Shown one piece after another: positions 25,147 through 35,383 of a stretch of 64,000 bases of DNA (positions are counted from its first letter, which is position 1; each line of letters opens with the position of its first letter). The stretch spans positions 115,374-179,373 of the forward strand of contig QNQO01010750.1 in the NCBI GenBank assembly GCA_003290165.1, given 5' to 3'. The notes beneath the pieces were generated by a model. The model made no database searches and was not told the origin of the DNA. It saw only the letters and a list, made by a program, of their open reading frames with translations. The DNA comes from Berberis thunbergii (Eukaryota; Streptophyta; Magnoliopsida; Ranunculales; Berberidaceae). The translations under genes were made by a program, and so were the position numbers.

Positions 25147-26345
25147 TTACATTGTCAGGAGTCGGTTCAATCTTCGAGTTGATTCTCTTGGTCTTTCCTC
25201 ATCTACGACTGCATCTTCATCTTCAGCTGTCACAGGTAGTTCAATATCTTTACTTGCTGCTGAAACCTTTTGGTTGAACTTAAGGTACCTGTGTGAAACA
25301 GAGACCAACTTCTTGACAAAGATGTTCTTCTTGAAGGATTTTGCTGCATTTAGTGTAGTTCCATCTTTAAAGCTTTTGTATATTGAGGAAACAACAAAAG
25401 GAAGGAGAGCTAAAGCTGAAGTGACTGCCAACATCACATAAATGCTACGAAAGCTATAGAGTCGCAATTTATATGATGTTACATTCATCCCTAGAGGGTC
25501 TTGACACCTTTCAGAAACGAAAAAATGTTGCTGAATTTTATTTATTTGTTCCCCTTCAGTTAAGTCCAGAACTTCCTTAGAAACATCAGAGAGCAGCGGA
25601 GAATATTTTGGAAACACCTGAAGATCAAAATATACTAGAGATATATTAAGGCAAACACAAAAGTTAACTCTATGTGCATGTAAAAGTAAAGAAAACCGTA
25701 TACAAATAACTTGTCAAAAACCTTTTTCTTGCCAGTCTAACGAAAAATGCTGATACTACTCAATATACCCAACCAAATGTTCTACCAGAGTCTGAAACCA
25801 TTTGTTGACAAAGTATCAAAGTTGAGAAAGTAAATGCTAACATGGAAGTCATGTTTGCCGCGTAACTTGTCACAAATATGAATACAACAAACATCCACAT
25901 GTTAATTATGAATCTAGAGTAGTTGCTTTCAAGCCTTTCTCCTATAACACACAAGCATGTAAGTATCCTCGTATAAAAGATTAAAGCGTCTGCAATACAT
26001 ACATATATATTGCATAAACCAGTACAGAATATTTTTACTGATTATACAGAGAATAAACGCTTCCAAGACTACCAAAGATTACTTTCATGGTTCAACTTCC
26101 AAATAAGCAATGACCTCTAATTTATGAGAACCAATCATAAGATGTTCTCCGTAGTCATTAACAGTACAATATAAAAGTGAGATATGAACACTTACGATTA
26201 GCAAACACAAATGTAGAAAATGAAAAAGAGAGTATCTTCCCCACTTGTTGTGAAAATGTTCCTTGAATTTTGCCACTTAAGCCAGTGAATTGTGTTGCAA
26301 GAATAGATTGCAACAATTCAGAACCCACTGGAAAACAACAGTCTA
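25147..26345 (-). pseudogene. GLR-like: Captured glutamate receptor-like (GLR) channel fragment
   Basis: Three exon-like blocks. The block ending at 26196 holds SELLQSILATQFTGLSGKIQ, typical of the GLR ligand-binding amino-terminal domain. The block 25941-25760 holds ERLESNYSRFIINMW and the M3-like FVTSYAANMTSML. The block 25617-25149 holds VFPKYSPLLSDVSKEVLDL, then a fourth membrane segment (VMLAVTSALALLPFVVSSIY) and a cytosolic tail with a natural stop. Most of S1, M1, the pore and S2 are missing, and a TGA follows the second block. Plant GLRs are amino-acid-gated cation channels. This remnant cannot form one. Confidence 0.8.
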
Positions 26346-26545
26346 AAATAAAGTCGTATTCCTTCCCAACTGTAACATATGACACAAAACCAAGTTAATC
26401 AAATCAATTTTAACAAATGCAGGGATGATTTCAAAAGACTACTGGAAACACATTTTACCAGTGTAATGTCCCCTGGCGAAGTTATTAGCAACATCTTCCT
26501 TTCCAGAGATGAGCTGTTCATGATGGAATAGTTGTTGGAAGCTTA
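26346..26545 (-). pseudogene. TUA-like: Captured alpha-tubulin exon, fused to GLR sequence
   Basis: The block 26545-26459 reads [14 protein letters not shown] and NNFARGHYT, matching plant alpha-tubulin around residues 90-110, and ends ACTG|GTAAAA. The next exon begins at 26376 after a TTACAG acceptor with VGKE, the expected tubulin continuation. Within about 10 codons it turns into GLR-type sequence. The tubulin-GLR junction therefore lies inside one exon (about 26330-26360). Confidence 0.85.
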
Positions 26546-26556
26546 AGATTCTGTAA

Positions 26557-26665
26557 ATCCTATAAGAATTAATAACTTATAGGATAGAATCTAAGTTATT
26601 AAGTTATAGGATGGAATCTCTGTAAGCTAATAACTTACAGGATGGAATACTGTGAGCTATTCAGG
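26557..26665. repeat. Imperfect ~35-bp tandem repeats
   Basis: Three or four copies of a unit like AATAACTTATAGGATGGAATCT between the tubulin exon and the chaperone fragment in CACTA 1. Confidence 0.6.
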
Positions 26666-26694
26666 ATGGTACTCATAGTATTACCTTGAGACAT

Positions 26695-26867
26695 TAATTT
26701 TTTGCCTCCATCCAGAATCTAAGCTAGAAAGCACAACAACATGCTTCTTATCACTTGCAGTTGTAAAATTGGCTAAATTTTTGGCAAACTCAACCATCAT
26801 TCCCTGTCAACCTTTTGAACTCAAAAAACATTTCTATCTTAAAATATATAAAACTCAAATAATTGGC

Positions 26868-26901
<34 letters not shown>

Positions 26902-27275
26902 ATCAGCAAAACAAGAGTATTCCATTTCATAAGGAAAATTAGCAATAAATGGGGCACACTAAAGCTAGGCCAAAAAAAACAAGTATGAAGTATCAAGAAA
27001 TCCTATTAGTTTCAATCTAATGTTACTTGTGAGTCATGCAGAGTCAGATTATTGAAAAGGGAAAAACTTTGAAGAAAAATGGAGAAGAACTCGAATAACT
27101 AAATAATACCTTCAAGTGGCAAAGCAAGAATACCTTGCATAACAGGTTTGTAAGCATCGTTTCTGGTGCAAGGAAAAACAATAGGATCATCAAGAAACCA
27201 AATTCGTTCAGCTTTACTCGTAGACACCAATAGATCAATTGCTAGTTGTCCAACATTCCCAATCGGCAACGCAGG
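26695..27275 (-). pseudogene. PSMG2-like: Captured proteasome assembly chaperone 2 (PSMG2-like) fragment
   Basis: Two exon-like blocks with GT/AG borders. Block 27275-27110 reads PALPIGNVGQLAIDLLVSTS, then ERIWFLDDP, ending ALPLEG. Block 26803-26695 reads GMMVEFAKNLANF, then KKHVVVLSSLDSGWRQKINV. These match the N-terminal half of the plant PAC2 family, which helps assemble the 20S proteasome alpha ring. No stop lies inside either block. The start codon exon and the C-terminal half were not found. Confidence 0.85.
26869..26899. repeat. (TA)n microsatellite
   Basis: About 15 TA repeats inside the intron between the two chaperone exons. Confidence 0.95.
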
Positions 27276-27439
27276 CTATAGAAAAACAAACAATTACTAT
27301 AAATATAAACTCCTACTCGTGAAAGAGAGATGAAACCTTGGATTACTTTTCTCTGTGTAGGCATTAACTAGTCAGAACAACTATAAGAGTAAAGCACAAG
27401 TAGTATGGAAGATGAGACAAACATGAAAGTAAAACAGAA

Positions 27440-27790
27440 ACAATGAGAAAAAATAAACCTTCAACATCGTTAAGATCAAAACCAGAGGCTGCTCTCAGAC
27501 ACATGTTCTGCATAGCATCACCTACTCCCTTTGCCCAGTCTTCAGAACATACAGTCCTACAACTACGAAAGAGTATGTCAATTAAGAAGCCTTCCGATTT
27601 GAGACAGATCTACTATAAAAATTGGGGACGAAACAGAGAAGAAAACTATCATGTGTAACCTTTCTGTATCATTGAAGACTGAAAAAATTGGATGAGACGG
27701 TCGAGGAGGTAGGCGTCAGAGAGGTAGAGAGTGGAGGGAATGTGGAAGGAGTCATCGTCGTCGGTGGGGGTTAGGGTTTGGGAGGGGAGA
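27440..27790 (-). pseudogene. Possible further captured coding fragments, unidentified
   Basis: Minus-strand frames read TPTDDDDSFHIPSTLYLSD followed by AYLLDRLIQFFQ (about 27760-27680), and EDWAKGVGDAMQN with MCLRAASGFDLNDVEG (about 27540-27455). Both look like real protein rather than noise, but no family was recognised. They sit upstream of the chaperone exons in the same orientation and could be its first exon or yet another gene. Confidence 0.35.
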
Positions 27791-27904
27791 GGATATGGTG
27801 AAGGGGTTGAGAGGTGGGGGAGGGACGAAAATTAGGGTATAGCTGGCTCAGAACTCTGCTTGACTCGCGAGTTTTCACATTTGCTTTAAAGAAATTGTTG
27901 TTTA

Positions 27905-28045
27905 TTTATAACGACGGTTTAAAACGTCGCACTTAACTATAACTGTCGTTAAACAACAATATTCGGCGACGGTTAAATATCCATCGTTAAATAAAGTATT
28001 TAGCGACGGTTATTACAAACCGTCACTAAATTGCAGCCGCTAAAT
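27905..28045. repeat. Right subterminal repeats of CACTA 1
   Basis: Copies of ACGACGGTTTAAAACGTCGC, GCGACGGTTAAATATCC and AGCGACGGTTATT lie next to the right terminus. Confidence 0.8.
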
Positions 28046-28160
28046 TGCCATTTTTTTGTAGTGGTTTCACAATTTTAAAAATCAAAACCGAACCGTTTTG
28101 AAGTAAAACGGTCCGGTTCGGTTTGGATCTGCGGTTCCTGAACCCGTTTGCCCACCCCTA

Positions 28161-28168
28161 GATATGGG
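28161..28168. repeat. hAT 1 target-site duplication, right
   Basis: GATATGGG, identical to 21055-21062. Confidence 0.9.
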
Positions 28169-30768
28169 AGTAGAAATTCCAAATACCCTTTTTTTATTGG
28201 ATGTGGTAGGAGTTCACTCATTGATTAACTTTCAAAGATGCACATTCAATCGTTAACATTTTTATTGGTTGTCTCCCATTTATTTAAGAGTTATAGATGA
28301 TAGATAAAATGAAATAAACGGCAAATGGGTATTTCTCAATTATGGTAATTTTGGGTGAGAATTTTAGTAATTCTTGACCAAGCTTGTTAGACATAAAGAG
28401 AGTCGATTATAGATATGTTCCTTTTTTGTTCAATCATTGTTTGGGAAGTACCCTCATCATTATGTAGATAGAAAGAAATCAATGTAGCAATGACTCCAAA
28501 CCCAGTTAAAGGGAAAAGCGATGTCAATGGTTGTGGTTGAATAACCAATTGTATCAAATGAAAACTTTTGACTGTTGTGATCTTCAATTTCTCATGAATA
28601 ATTATTTGTTTCTTGTCACAACAAGGGCAAAGTAAAGGACTTAACAACCTAAATCATTGAATGTTCGCAATGGGGTAAGCCATACAACTTCAATGGTAGC
28701 AGAAGATATCATTGCGAGGGGCAGGAAACGTCTTTAATAGGACATGGAGGTTTCTTCAATCTATCCCAACTTCTATCTCTTCCACCACTGGTGACCTTTA
28801 TAGAGTTAATGACAAGGGGTTTGTAGAGAGCCAATATTAGGTGTAGGAAGGGAGATAAAAAAAAAAGAAAAAGGGTTCTTCAACTAGAAAGAGAAACCAT
28901 TAAAGAGAAGAATATGCTTTCTTCTTAGAGGAAAATGTTCTTGAACTAGAAAGAGGCTGTAGAAGAATAAAGTTTCTTTGTTAGGAGACATGTTGTGGAA
29001 GAATATGGAAGCTTCTTGGCCTCAACAGCTGTGTATGGATCCAAAAAAAAAAAAAAGAGTTGTGCAAGGCACGTGAGTCTAGAATAAAGGTATTTGGGAC
29101 ATTACAAAACTTGTGGATGGGTGGAGTTTAGTCAACGTGGTTGGCTTAACAGTCAAAGCCAAAAATGGGTGCTAGATTGAATTTCAAGAATTAATATAGA
29201 TTAACGTGGTTGGGATTCAAGTTTGGATGTGTTCGACCGGGTATGTTTTTGGGATGATTTTGCATTTACTTAGAAACTTGATCTACTACACCTAAATTTA
29301 TGAGTCTCACATTCTATATTATTTTGTTCTAAGTAATCGTTTGCGAATGAAACTCTGAGTTGATTCTATTTGAAAAATTAATTTGTCACGATTTAAATTT
29401 TGATGAGATAAATTTGGATGGTTGTATTATATGCCAATTGACATGTTAGCGAATCTAAATGGGCTTTGATCCCCTGTTTGTTACAGAAAGGTTATATATG
29501 AAAAATGTAGGTTGCCCCAAAACCATGGGAGGATATCCTAACGAGATTGTTTATGATTTGGCAATGTGTCAAATATTATTTGTTCCCCAAAAGAATGGTG
29601 GATACTGTGGTTGATTTATTATGGTTGACAAAGTGTCACCATAAAAGAGTTTTGAGTTTTAGTTGATTTTTTATGCTTTTTTCCACAACTCTGAAAAAAA
29701 AAATGAAAAATGTGATTTGTATACAGACTTGCTTGTATACGTGTGATAGAATTATGGGTATCCAGACTTGCTTGCATATCGGTGCACCGTTCCATGTGAG
29801 TTTGATTGTACGTGTAGATTTAGGAAATGTTTGCCATGGATCGAACTTTGGGTGAGATGACATGTTCTTCGATGTGGCACCCCATTTGGAACATGTACGC
29901 TCCGAGTGGTTTCAAAGACAAGGGATGAACACTTGGGTGAGGTGTGTTCGGCACAAGGAGGATAGTGCGATCGTGGAAAAGAAGCGAGATTTTCATTTTA
30001 TGTGCATGATTGCCTTAATGGAAGAAACTAAATGTTCATTCTATCTTAGAATGAGAACTACATGTCTTCCCTAAAGGTAGAAAATGTGTTTAGTTAATAT
30101 TTAGATAATAGTCTAATATGACTATGATTTGTATTGTTGTTGCATTTATGAGGATTGATAACTCATAAATTTTATTCGTTTGTGTCTAACCATTTCGTGT
30201 AGGATGGTAAGTCTACTAACAATTTTCTGCAAATTAGACTTGCCATAGTCAACTTCTACAGTGTACGTACAAGTAAATGCATATTTATTTATTAGGACGA
30301 TGACATGATTGCCTCATTGAGGAACTAAAATCTTTGAATTGTGTTATCTTGCATGACACATTTGTCTCATTGAGGAACTACCTATTGGTGTGGATGGTTT
30401 TTTTTTTTTTGTTTAGTTTGATGTTATCACGTGCAGATTTATTGATTTTGGGATGAAAATTTCTCACACCAGCTTTATTGCTGACCCCAGTTAGCTTCTT
30501 GAGTACATTCTTGTGGGAATGTAGCCGATTAGCCTTTCAGGATTAGATACTTTTGAATAGCGTTACTGGAGTTTCGCTAGTGGGGCTAGCAATGTAAGAG
30601 TCTTTTCAGGTTAGAGTTTTTATTTGTTTCAGTAATTAAATCATGTTTTAGTTGTTGTTGCTAATTGTTTCTCTTGTTATTGAATTTTCACGTCTCGAGT
30701 TTTGGGAAAACGGATAATCCTACGTGGGTTTTAGGACTTTCGTTTTCTTTGAAAATTGAGGCGTGACA
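28169..30768 (+). other. Right part of family B solo LTR, no coding function seen
   Basis: About 2.6 kb of AT-rich sequence with short chance ORFs. A poly(A) run lies near 29043. The end is TTGAGGCGTGACA, the reverse complement of the TGTCACGC start seen at 8377. Confidence 0.55.
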
Positions 30769-32075
30769 GAAAATCACAATTCTCATTCAAGTTTAGAAAA
30801 CCCGTATCAAATTCGTGCTCGATTTTTTGGGCACCGTAGTCGGGAGGATCGTCATGGAGACCTTAGATTCATAGAGGATTTGTCCGAGTTTTCTAGTACG
30901 TTACAAGCCGAAAGATTCGTTGATTGGTTGAATTAATTAGAGCTTATTTATTAGGATAAGGAAGTTCTAGATCGTGTCAAAGTGAAATTGGTCACCATCA
31001 AACTCAAAGGCAGAGTATATGCGTGCTGGGAGCAGTTGAGGCGATCATTGGACAGGTTGGGCAAGGCCAAAATCACTTATTGGGAGAGGATGAAGAACAA
31101 GATTAAGGGTCATTTCCTTCCTTTCGGCTACACTTAAACCTTGTTTCAAGGACTTCATTCGTTGAAGCAAGGCACGCGATCAGCTGATGATTACATGGAG
31201 AAGTTTTATCAATTGATGGTCCGGAATGACTTATCTTAAATGGAGGAGCATTCCCTCGATATTTGAGGGGATTACGACAGCCCCTTTTGGATGTCCTCAA
31301 CATTCACTCGGTGTGGATAGTTTATGAAGCATGCCAGCGTGCACTTGCTGTGGCAAATATAAGAAGAAGAAGCCTATTATCATAAGTGATTAAAGCAGTC
31401 GGTCAGTTCGCCCTCTAGAATCCCTTCATACCCAGCAACCACCGACGGGTAATTCTAATTCAAATATTAGATGTTTCAGATGTGGTGAACAGGGACATAG
31501 AGCGATTAGGTGAAAGAAGCCTGCTATTCAGAAGGGCAATAATCTTCTGCTTGAGGAAGACTTGGTAAACGACACTGAGGACCTTGGAAAGCCTGTGTAT
31601 AATGATGAAGATGGAGATGTGTTGTATGGAGATGGTTATGAGACTCTGATCGTTCGTAAGAGTTTACTGACTCCAAAAGGTGATTCAGGGGATAATTGGT
31701 TGAGAACCAATATTTTCCACATGGTCTGCAAAGTTGCAGATAAAGTCTGCAAGTTGATCATTCATAGTAGCAGTTGTGAGAACTTAGTGTTTGAAAGGAC
31801 CACTCCAACCCCGGTAGCCAATAATACTAACCTGCTTTCTATATCCAGGTTTTTGGGTGAGTTGAGCGTGGAGACGTGGTCTATGCTCTGCTTCCTTGTA
31901 CGAATAGTGCTGCAGATGTGAATCCATATTTACCAGCAGAGGTGCAGCGACTGCTAACAAAGTTTTCTGACATGATGCCTGAGAATCTTCCTCCTGAGCA
32001 TCTGAGTCCATGTTTTGTCTATTCCGATGAAGCTATTGTGAACTAGAGGATATGTTCTTTCCAACCTGGGGCGAC

Positions 32076-32187
32076 TGATGCAGAAGGATCCGAGTGAGAT
32101 GATGTTGAGTTGTCAGATAGGACATTGTTAGCGCTGAGATACCATAAGTTGGCAAATCAGCGCAAAGATACCAGGAAATCGTGATTA
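32076..32187 (+). repeat. Family A LTR remnant (only first ~110 bases)
   Basis: Starts TGATGCAGAAGGATCC and runs to GGAAATCGTGATT, then jumps to mid-gag ATTCCAGTTTCG. The rest of the LTR, primer site and gag start are deleted. Confidence 0.75.
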
Positions 32188-33650
32188 TTATTCCAGTTTC
32201 GAAAACCCATGTCACAATCGTGTTCGATTCTTGGAGCATCATGGTCAGGAGGATCATCATGGACACCTCGGATTCATAGTTGATCTGCCCGAGTTTTCTG
32301 GTACGTTTCAGGGTGAAAGATTCGTTGATTGGTTGAATGAAGAAGACTGTATTTTTTAGTATAAGGTAGTTCTAGATCGTGTCGAAGTGAAATTGGTCGC
32401 CATAAAACTCAAATGCAGAGCATCTGCGTGGTGGGAGCAGTTGAGGCGATAATGGGACAGGCAAGGCAAAGCCAAGATCTCTTATTAGGAGTGGATGGAG
32501 AAGAAGATTAAGGGTCACTTCCTTCCTTTCGGCTACACTCAAACCTTGTTTCAGCAACTTCATTCGTTGGGGTAACGCACGCGAACGATTGATGATTTCA
32601 CGGAAGAGTTTTATAAATTGATGGCCCGAAATGACTTATCTTAGACGGAAGAGCATATGGTGGCACTGTATTTGGAGGGATTATGACAGCCCCTTAAGTA
32701 TGTCCTCAGCATTCACTCGCTGTGGACCGTCTATGAAGCATACTAGCGTGCACTTGTTGTGGAAAAATAGAAGAAAAGGAAGCCTATTATTGAAAGTGAT
32801 TGAAGCAGTCGGTCAGTTTGCCCATAAGAATCCCGACCTACTTAGCAACCACCGCAGGGTAATTCTAATTCAAATATTAGATTTTTCAGATGTGGTTAAC
32901 AGAGACATAGAGCAATCAGGTACGGGAAGCCTGCTATTTAGAAGGGTAATTATCTCCTGATTGAGGAAGACATGGTAGACGACACTGAGGACCTTGGATA
33001 GCCTGTGTATGACGATGATGAAGATGGAGATGTGTTGTATAGAGATGGCCATGAGACTCTGATCGTTTGTAAGAGTTTACTTACTCCAAAAGATGATTAA
33101 GGGGATGATTGGTTGAGAACCAATATTTTCCACATGACCTGCACAGTTGCAGATAAAGTCTGAAAGTTGATCATTGACAGTGGCAGTTGTGAGAACGTTG
33201 TGTCTGAAGAAATTGTCTAGAAATTGCAGTTGAAGAAAGGTCGGCATCCCAAGTTGTACAAATTGTCATGGTTGAATAAGGGCAGTGAGGTAACAGTAGA
33301 TAGGCGATGCCTATTATCTTTTTTGATCGACATGAAATATTTTGAGAATGCTTGGTGTGATGTTGTGTCTTTGGATGCTTGTCATGTATTGTTAGGCAAA
33401 CCTTGGCAGTATGATCGCAGTGTTATTCATGATGGGCGGAAAAATACATATTCCCTTAGCATGAATCGGAAGAAGATTGTGTTGGCACCTCATCGGAAAA
33501 GGACCACTCCAACCCCAATAGCCAATAATACTAACCTGCTTTCTATTTCAAGGTTTTTGGGTGAGATTGAGTTTCGAGACGTGATCTATGCTCTATTGCT
33601 ATTTAGGAATAGTTATGCAGACATAAATCCAGTTTTACTAAGAGACGTGA
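32188..33650 (+). pseudogene. Family A unit 6, protease tail fused directly to gag of unit 7
   Basis: Starts in mid-gag; the core and zinc knuckle are degenerate, the latter near 32885 with the first Cys lost. The frame 33224-33751 reads the protease second half (CDVVSLDACHVLLGKPWQYD), then at about 33650 passes in frame into gag sequence DSDSSFENPYHNRA of the next unit. No LTR lies between them. This chimeric order (protease then gag) comes from a deletion. Confidence 0.75.
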
Positions 33651-34846
33651 ATCAGGATTCTGATTCCAGTTTCGAAAACCCGTATCATAATCGTGCTCGA
33701 ATCTTGGAGCACCGTAGTCGGGAGGATCATCATGGAGACCTCGAGTTCTGAGTAGATCTGCTCGAGTTTTCAGGTACGTTATAGGTCGAAAGATTCGTTG
33801 ATTGGTTGAAGTAGATCGTATTTTTTAGATTAAGGAAGTTCTAGATCTTTTCAAAGTGAAATTGGTCTCCATCAAATTCAAAGGTAGAACATCTGCGTGG
33901 TGGCAGCAGTTGAGGCGATAATGGGATAGGCAAGACAAGGCCAAGATCACTTATTGGGAGAAGATGAAAAAGAAGATTAAAGGTCACTTCCTTCCTTTCG
34001 GCTACACTCAAACCTTGTTTCGGCGATTTAATTTGTTGAAGCAAGGCACGCGGTCGGTTGATGATTACACAGAGGAGTTTTATCAATTGATGGCCAGGAA
34101 TGACTTATCTTAGATGGAGGAGCATATGGTGGCACGGTATTTGGGGGGATTACAGCAGCCCCTTCAGGATGTCCTCAACATTCATTCGATGTGGACCGTT
34201 TCTGAAGCATATACCAGCGTGCACTTCCTGTGGAAAAACAGAAGAATAGGAGGCCTATTATCAGAAGTGATTAAAGTAGTCAGTCAGTTTGCCCTCAAGA
34301 ATTTCGTCCTACCCAGCAACCACCGCTTGGTAATTCTAATTCGAATATTAGATGTTTTAGATGTGGTGAACAGAGACATAGAGCGATTAGGTGCAAGAAG
34401 CCTGCTATTCAGAAGGGCAATAATCTCCTGATTGAGGAAGACGTGGTAGACGACACTGAGGACGTTGAAGAACCTACTTATGACGATGATGAAGATGGTG
34501 ATGTGTTGTATGAAAGTGGCTATGAGACTCTGATCATTTATAAGATTGTGTTGCCACCTCGTTGGGAAAGGACCACTCCAACCTCGGTAGCCAATAATAC
34601 TAACCAGATTTATTTATCTAGGTTTTTGGGTGAGATTGAGCGTGGAGACGTGGTCTATGCTCTGCTGCCTTTTGTGAATAGTGTTACAGACGTGAGTCCA
34701 GATTTACCAGAGGTGCAACAACTGCTACCAGAGGTTTCTGACCTGATGCCAGGGGATCTTCCTCCTGGGCATCTGAGTCCTTGTTTTGTGGATTCCGATT
34801 AAGCTATTGTTAACTTAAGGACGAGTTATTTCCAACCCGGGGCAAC
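33651..34846 (+). pseudogene. Family A unit 7 gag-protease (deleted)
   Basis: Gag from DSDSSFENPY onward, with core and zinc knuckle relics. Most of the protease, including the active site, is deleted near 34535, where the acidic linker is joined to the KIVLPPRWERTTPTS segment. The frame 34443-34802 shows this fused linker and tail. Confidence 0.75.
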
Positions 34847-35322
34847 TGATGCAGAAGGATCTGAGTCAAATGATGTTAAGTTGTCAGATAACACATTGTT
34901 GGTGATGAGATACCATGAGTTGCCAGATCAGCGCAAAGATAGCAGTAAATCTTGATTTTTTTTCTTAATTGGGGCAGTTTGGGTGCGTTACGATATTTAA
35001 ACCATAACTTTGGCTGTGGGTTCAGAATTGTGCGTATGACCCCAATTCGGAAAGCTCTTTTCAGCGTGCACGTTGTAGCCAATGTGCTACGCTCGTTGCA
35101 CATATTTTTAAGGCCAAAACCCACTGTTTCCCTTTCTGAATCTACGATTTTAGTAGTTTTTTTTCCTTTTGATAGTAATATTTCATTTATAGTTTAGGAA
35201 GTGATTCTGAACCCGATTTGGTACAGATTATCGGGAGGTTATTTCTTTTATTACGTATTTCATTTTAGCATGATTATTGGGATTTTTCTATTTTTGGTAA
35301 AATTCTAATAATGACGAGTTAT
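34847..35322 (+). repeat. Family A LTR 7 (3'-truncated)
   Basis: Starts TGATGCAGAAGGATC and is regular to AATAATGACGAGTT. Then 60 bases of scrambled sequence follow, including a second AATAATGACGAGTTATT, before gag resumes at 35384. Confidence 0.75.
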
Positions 35323-35383
35323 TATAAGATCTGATGCCAAAGAAATAGTGTTAATAATGACGAGTTATTATTGGGATGGGGCA

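Larger units (their letters stand above)
22467..28063. mobile_element. CACTA (En/Spm-type) element 1 carrying captured host gene fragments
   Basis: The left terminus is CACTACAAGAAAACTG and the right terminus, reverse-complemented, is CACTACAAAAAAATGG. A 3-bp target duplication GTT flanks it, as is characteristic of CACTA elements. Both ends carry many copies of GCGACGGTT/AACCGTCGC in both orientations (22487-22795 and 27905-28045), the expected subterminal transposase-binding repeats. The 5.6-kb body has no TNPA/TNPD-like transposase. The minus strand instead carries exons of several host genes with splice-like borders (see separate entries), making it a Pack-CACTA. Confidence 0.92.
21063..28160. 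mobile_element. hAT-type element 1, non-autonomous, hosting a CACTA element
   Basis: The termini are perfect inverted repeats of TAGGGGTGGGCA, with a perfect 8-bp target duplication (GATATGGG), as expected for hAT transposons. Without the CACTA insertion it is about 1.5 kb. Subterminal DNA is rich in AACCGAACCG/CGGTTCGGTT motifs (21070-21240, 22345-22460, 28075-28140), probably transposase-binding or fold-back repeats. No hAT transposase (DDE or BED finger) is visible. Confidence 0.9.
20390..30768 (+). mobile_element. Solo LTR of family B (~3.27 kb) containing nested hAT and CACTA
   Basis: The insertion starts TTTAATACCC (a degenerate TGTAACACCC), ends GAGGCGTGACA, and is flanked by GAAA on both sides. 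Without the nested hAT its length is about 3.27 kb. The segment around 20670-20725 (TAGGTGCCCT ... GCGAATAGCCACCCACCTTATAAAG) matches the reverse complement of 50220-50270 in the family B LTR. No internal retrotransposon region, primer site or polypurine tract is seen, so a solo LTR is inferred. Confidence 0.65.
20271..32075 (+). pseudogene. Family A unit 5 gag-protease, split by a 10.4-kb insertion
   Basis: Gag starts at ATG 20271 (MAGGRGHGRC), has stops within 20 codons and breaks at GATGGAAA (20389). The same gag sequence resumes at 30769 with GAAAATCAC, so GAAA is duplicated around the insertion. The remainder (30773-32075) keeps a gag core, a zinc-knuckle relic near 31470 and an acidic linker (31562 onward). 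The protease site reads IIHSSSCEN, so the catalytic Asp and Gly are lost. Near 31795 a deletion joins this to the RTTPTPVANNTNLLS segment. Confidence 0.8.

Noticed and set aside
25136..25441. Plus-strand 101-residue ORF
   Set aside because: Opposite strand of the GLR C-terminal exon, with no motif of its own.
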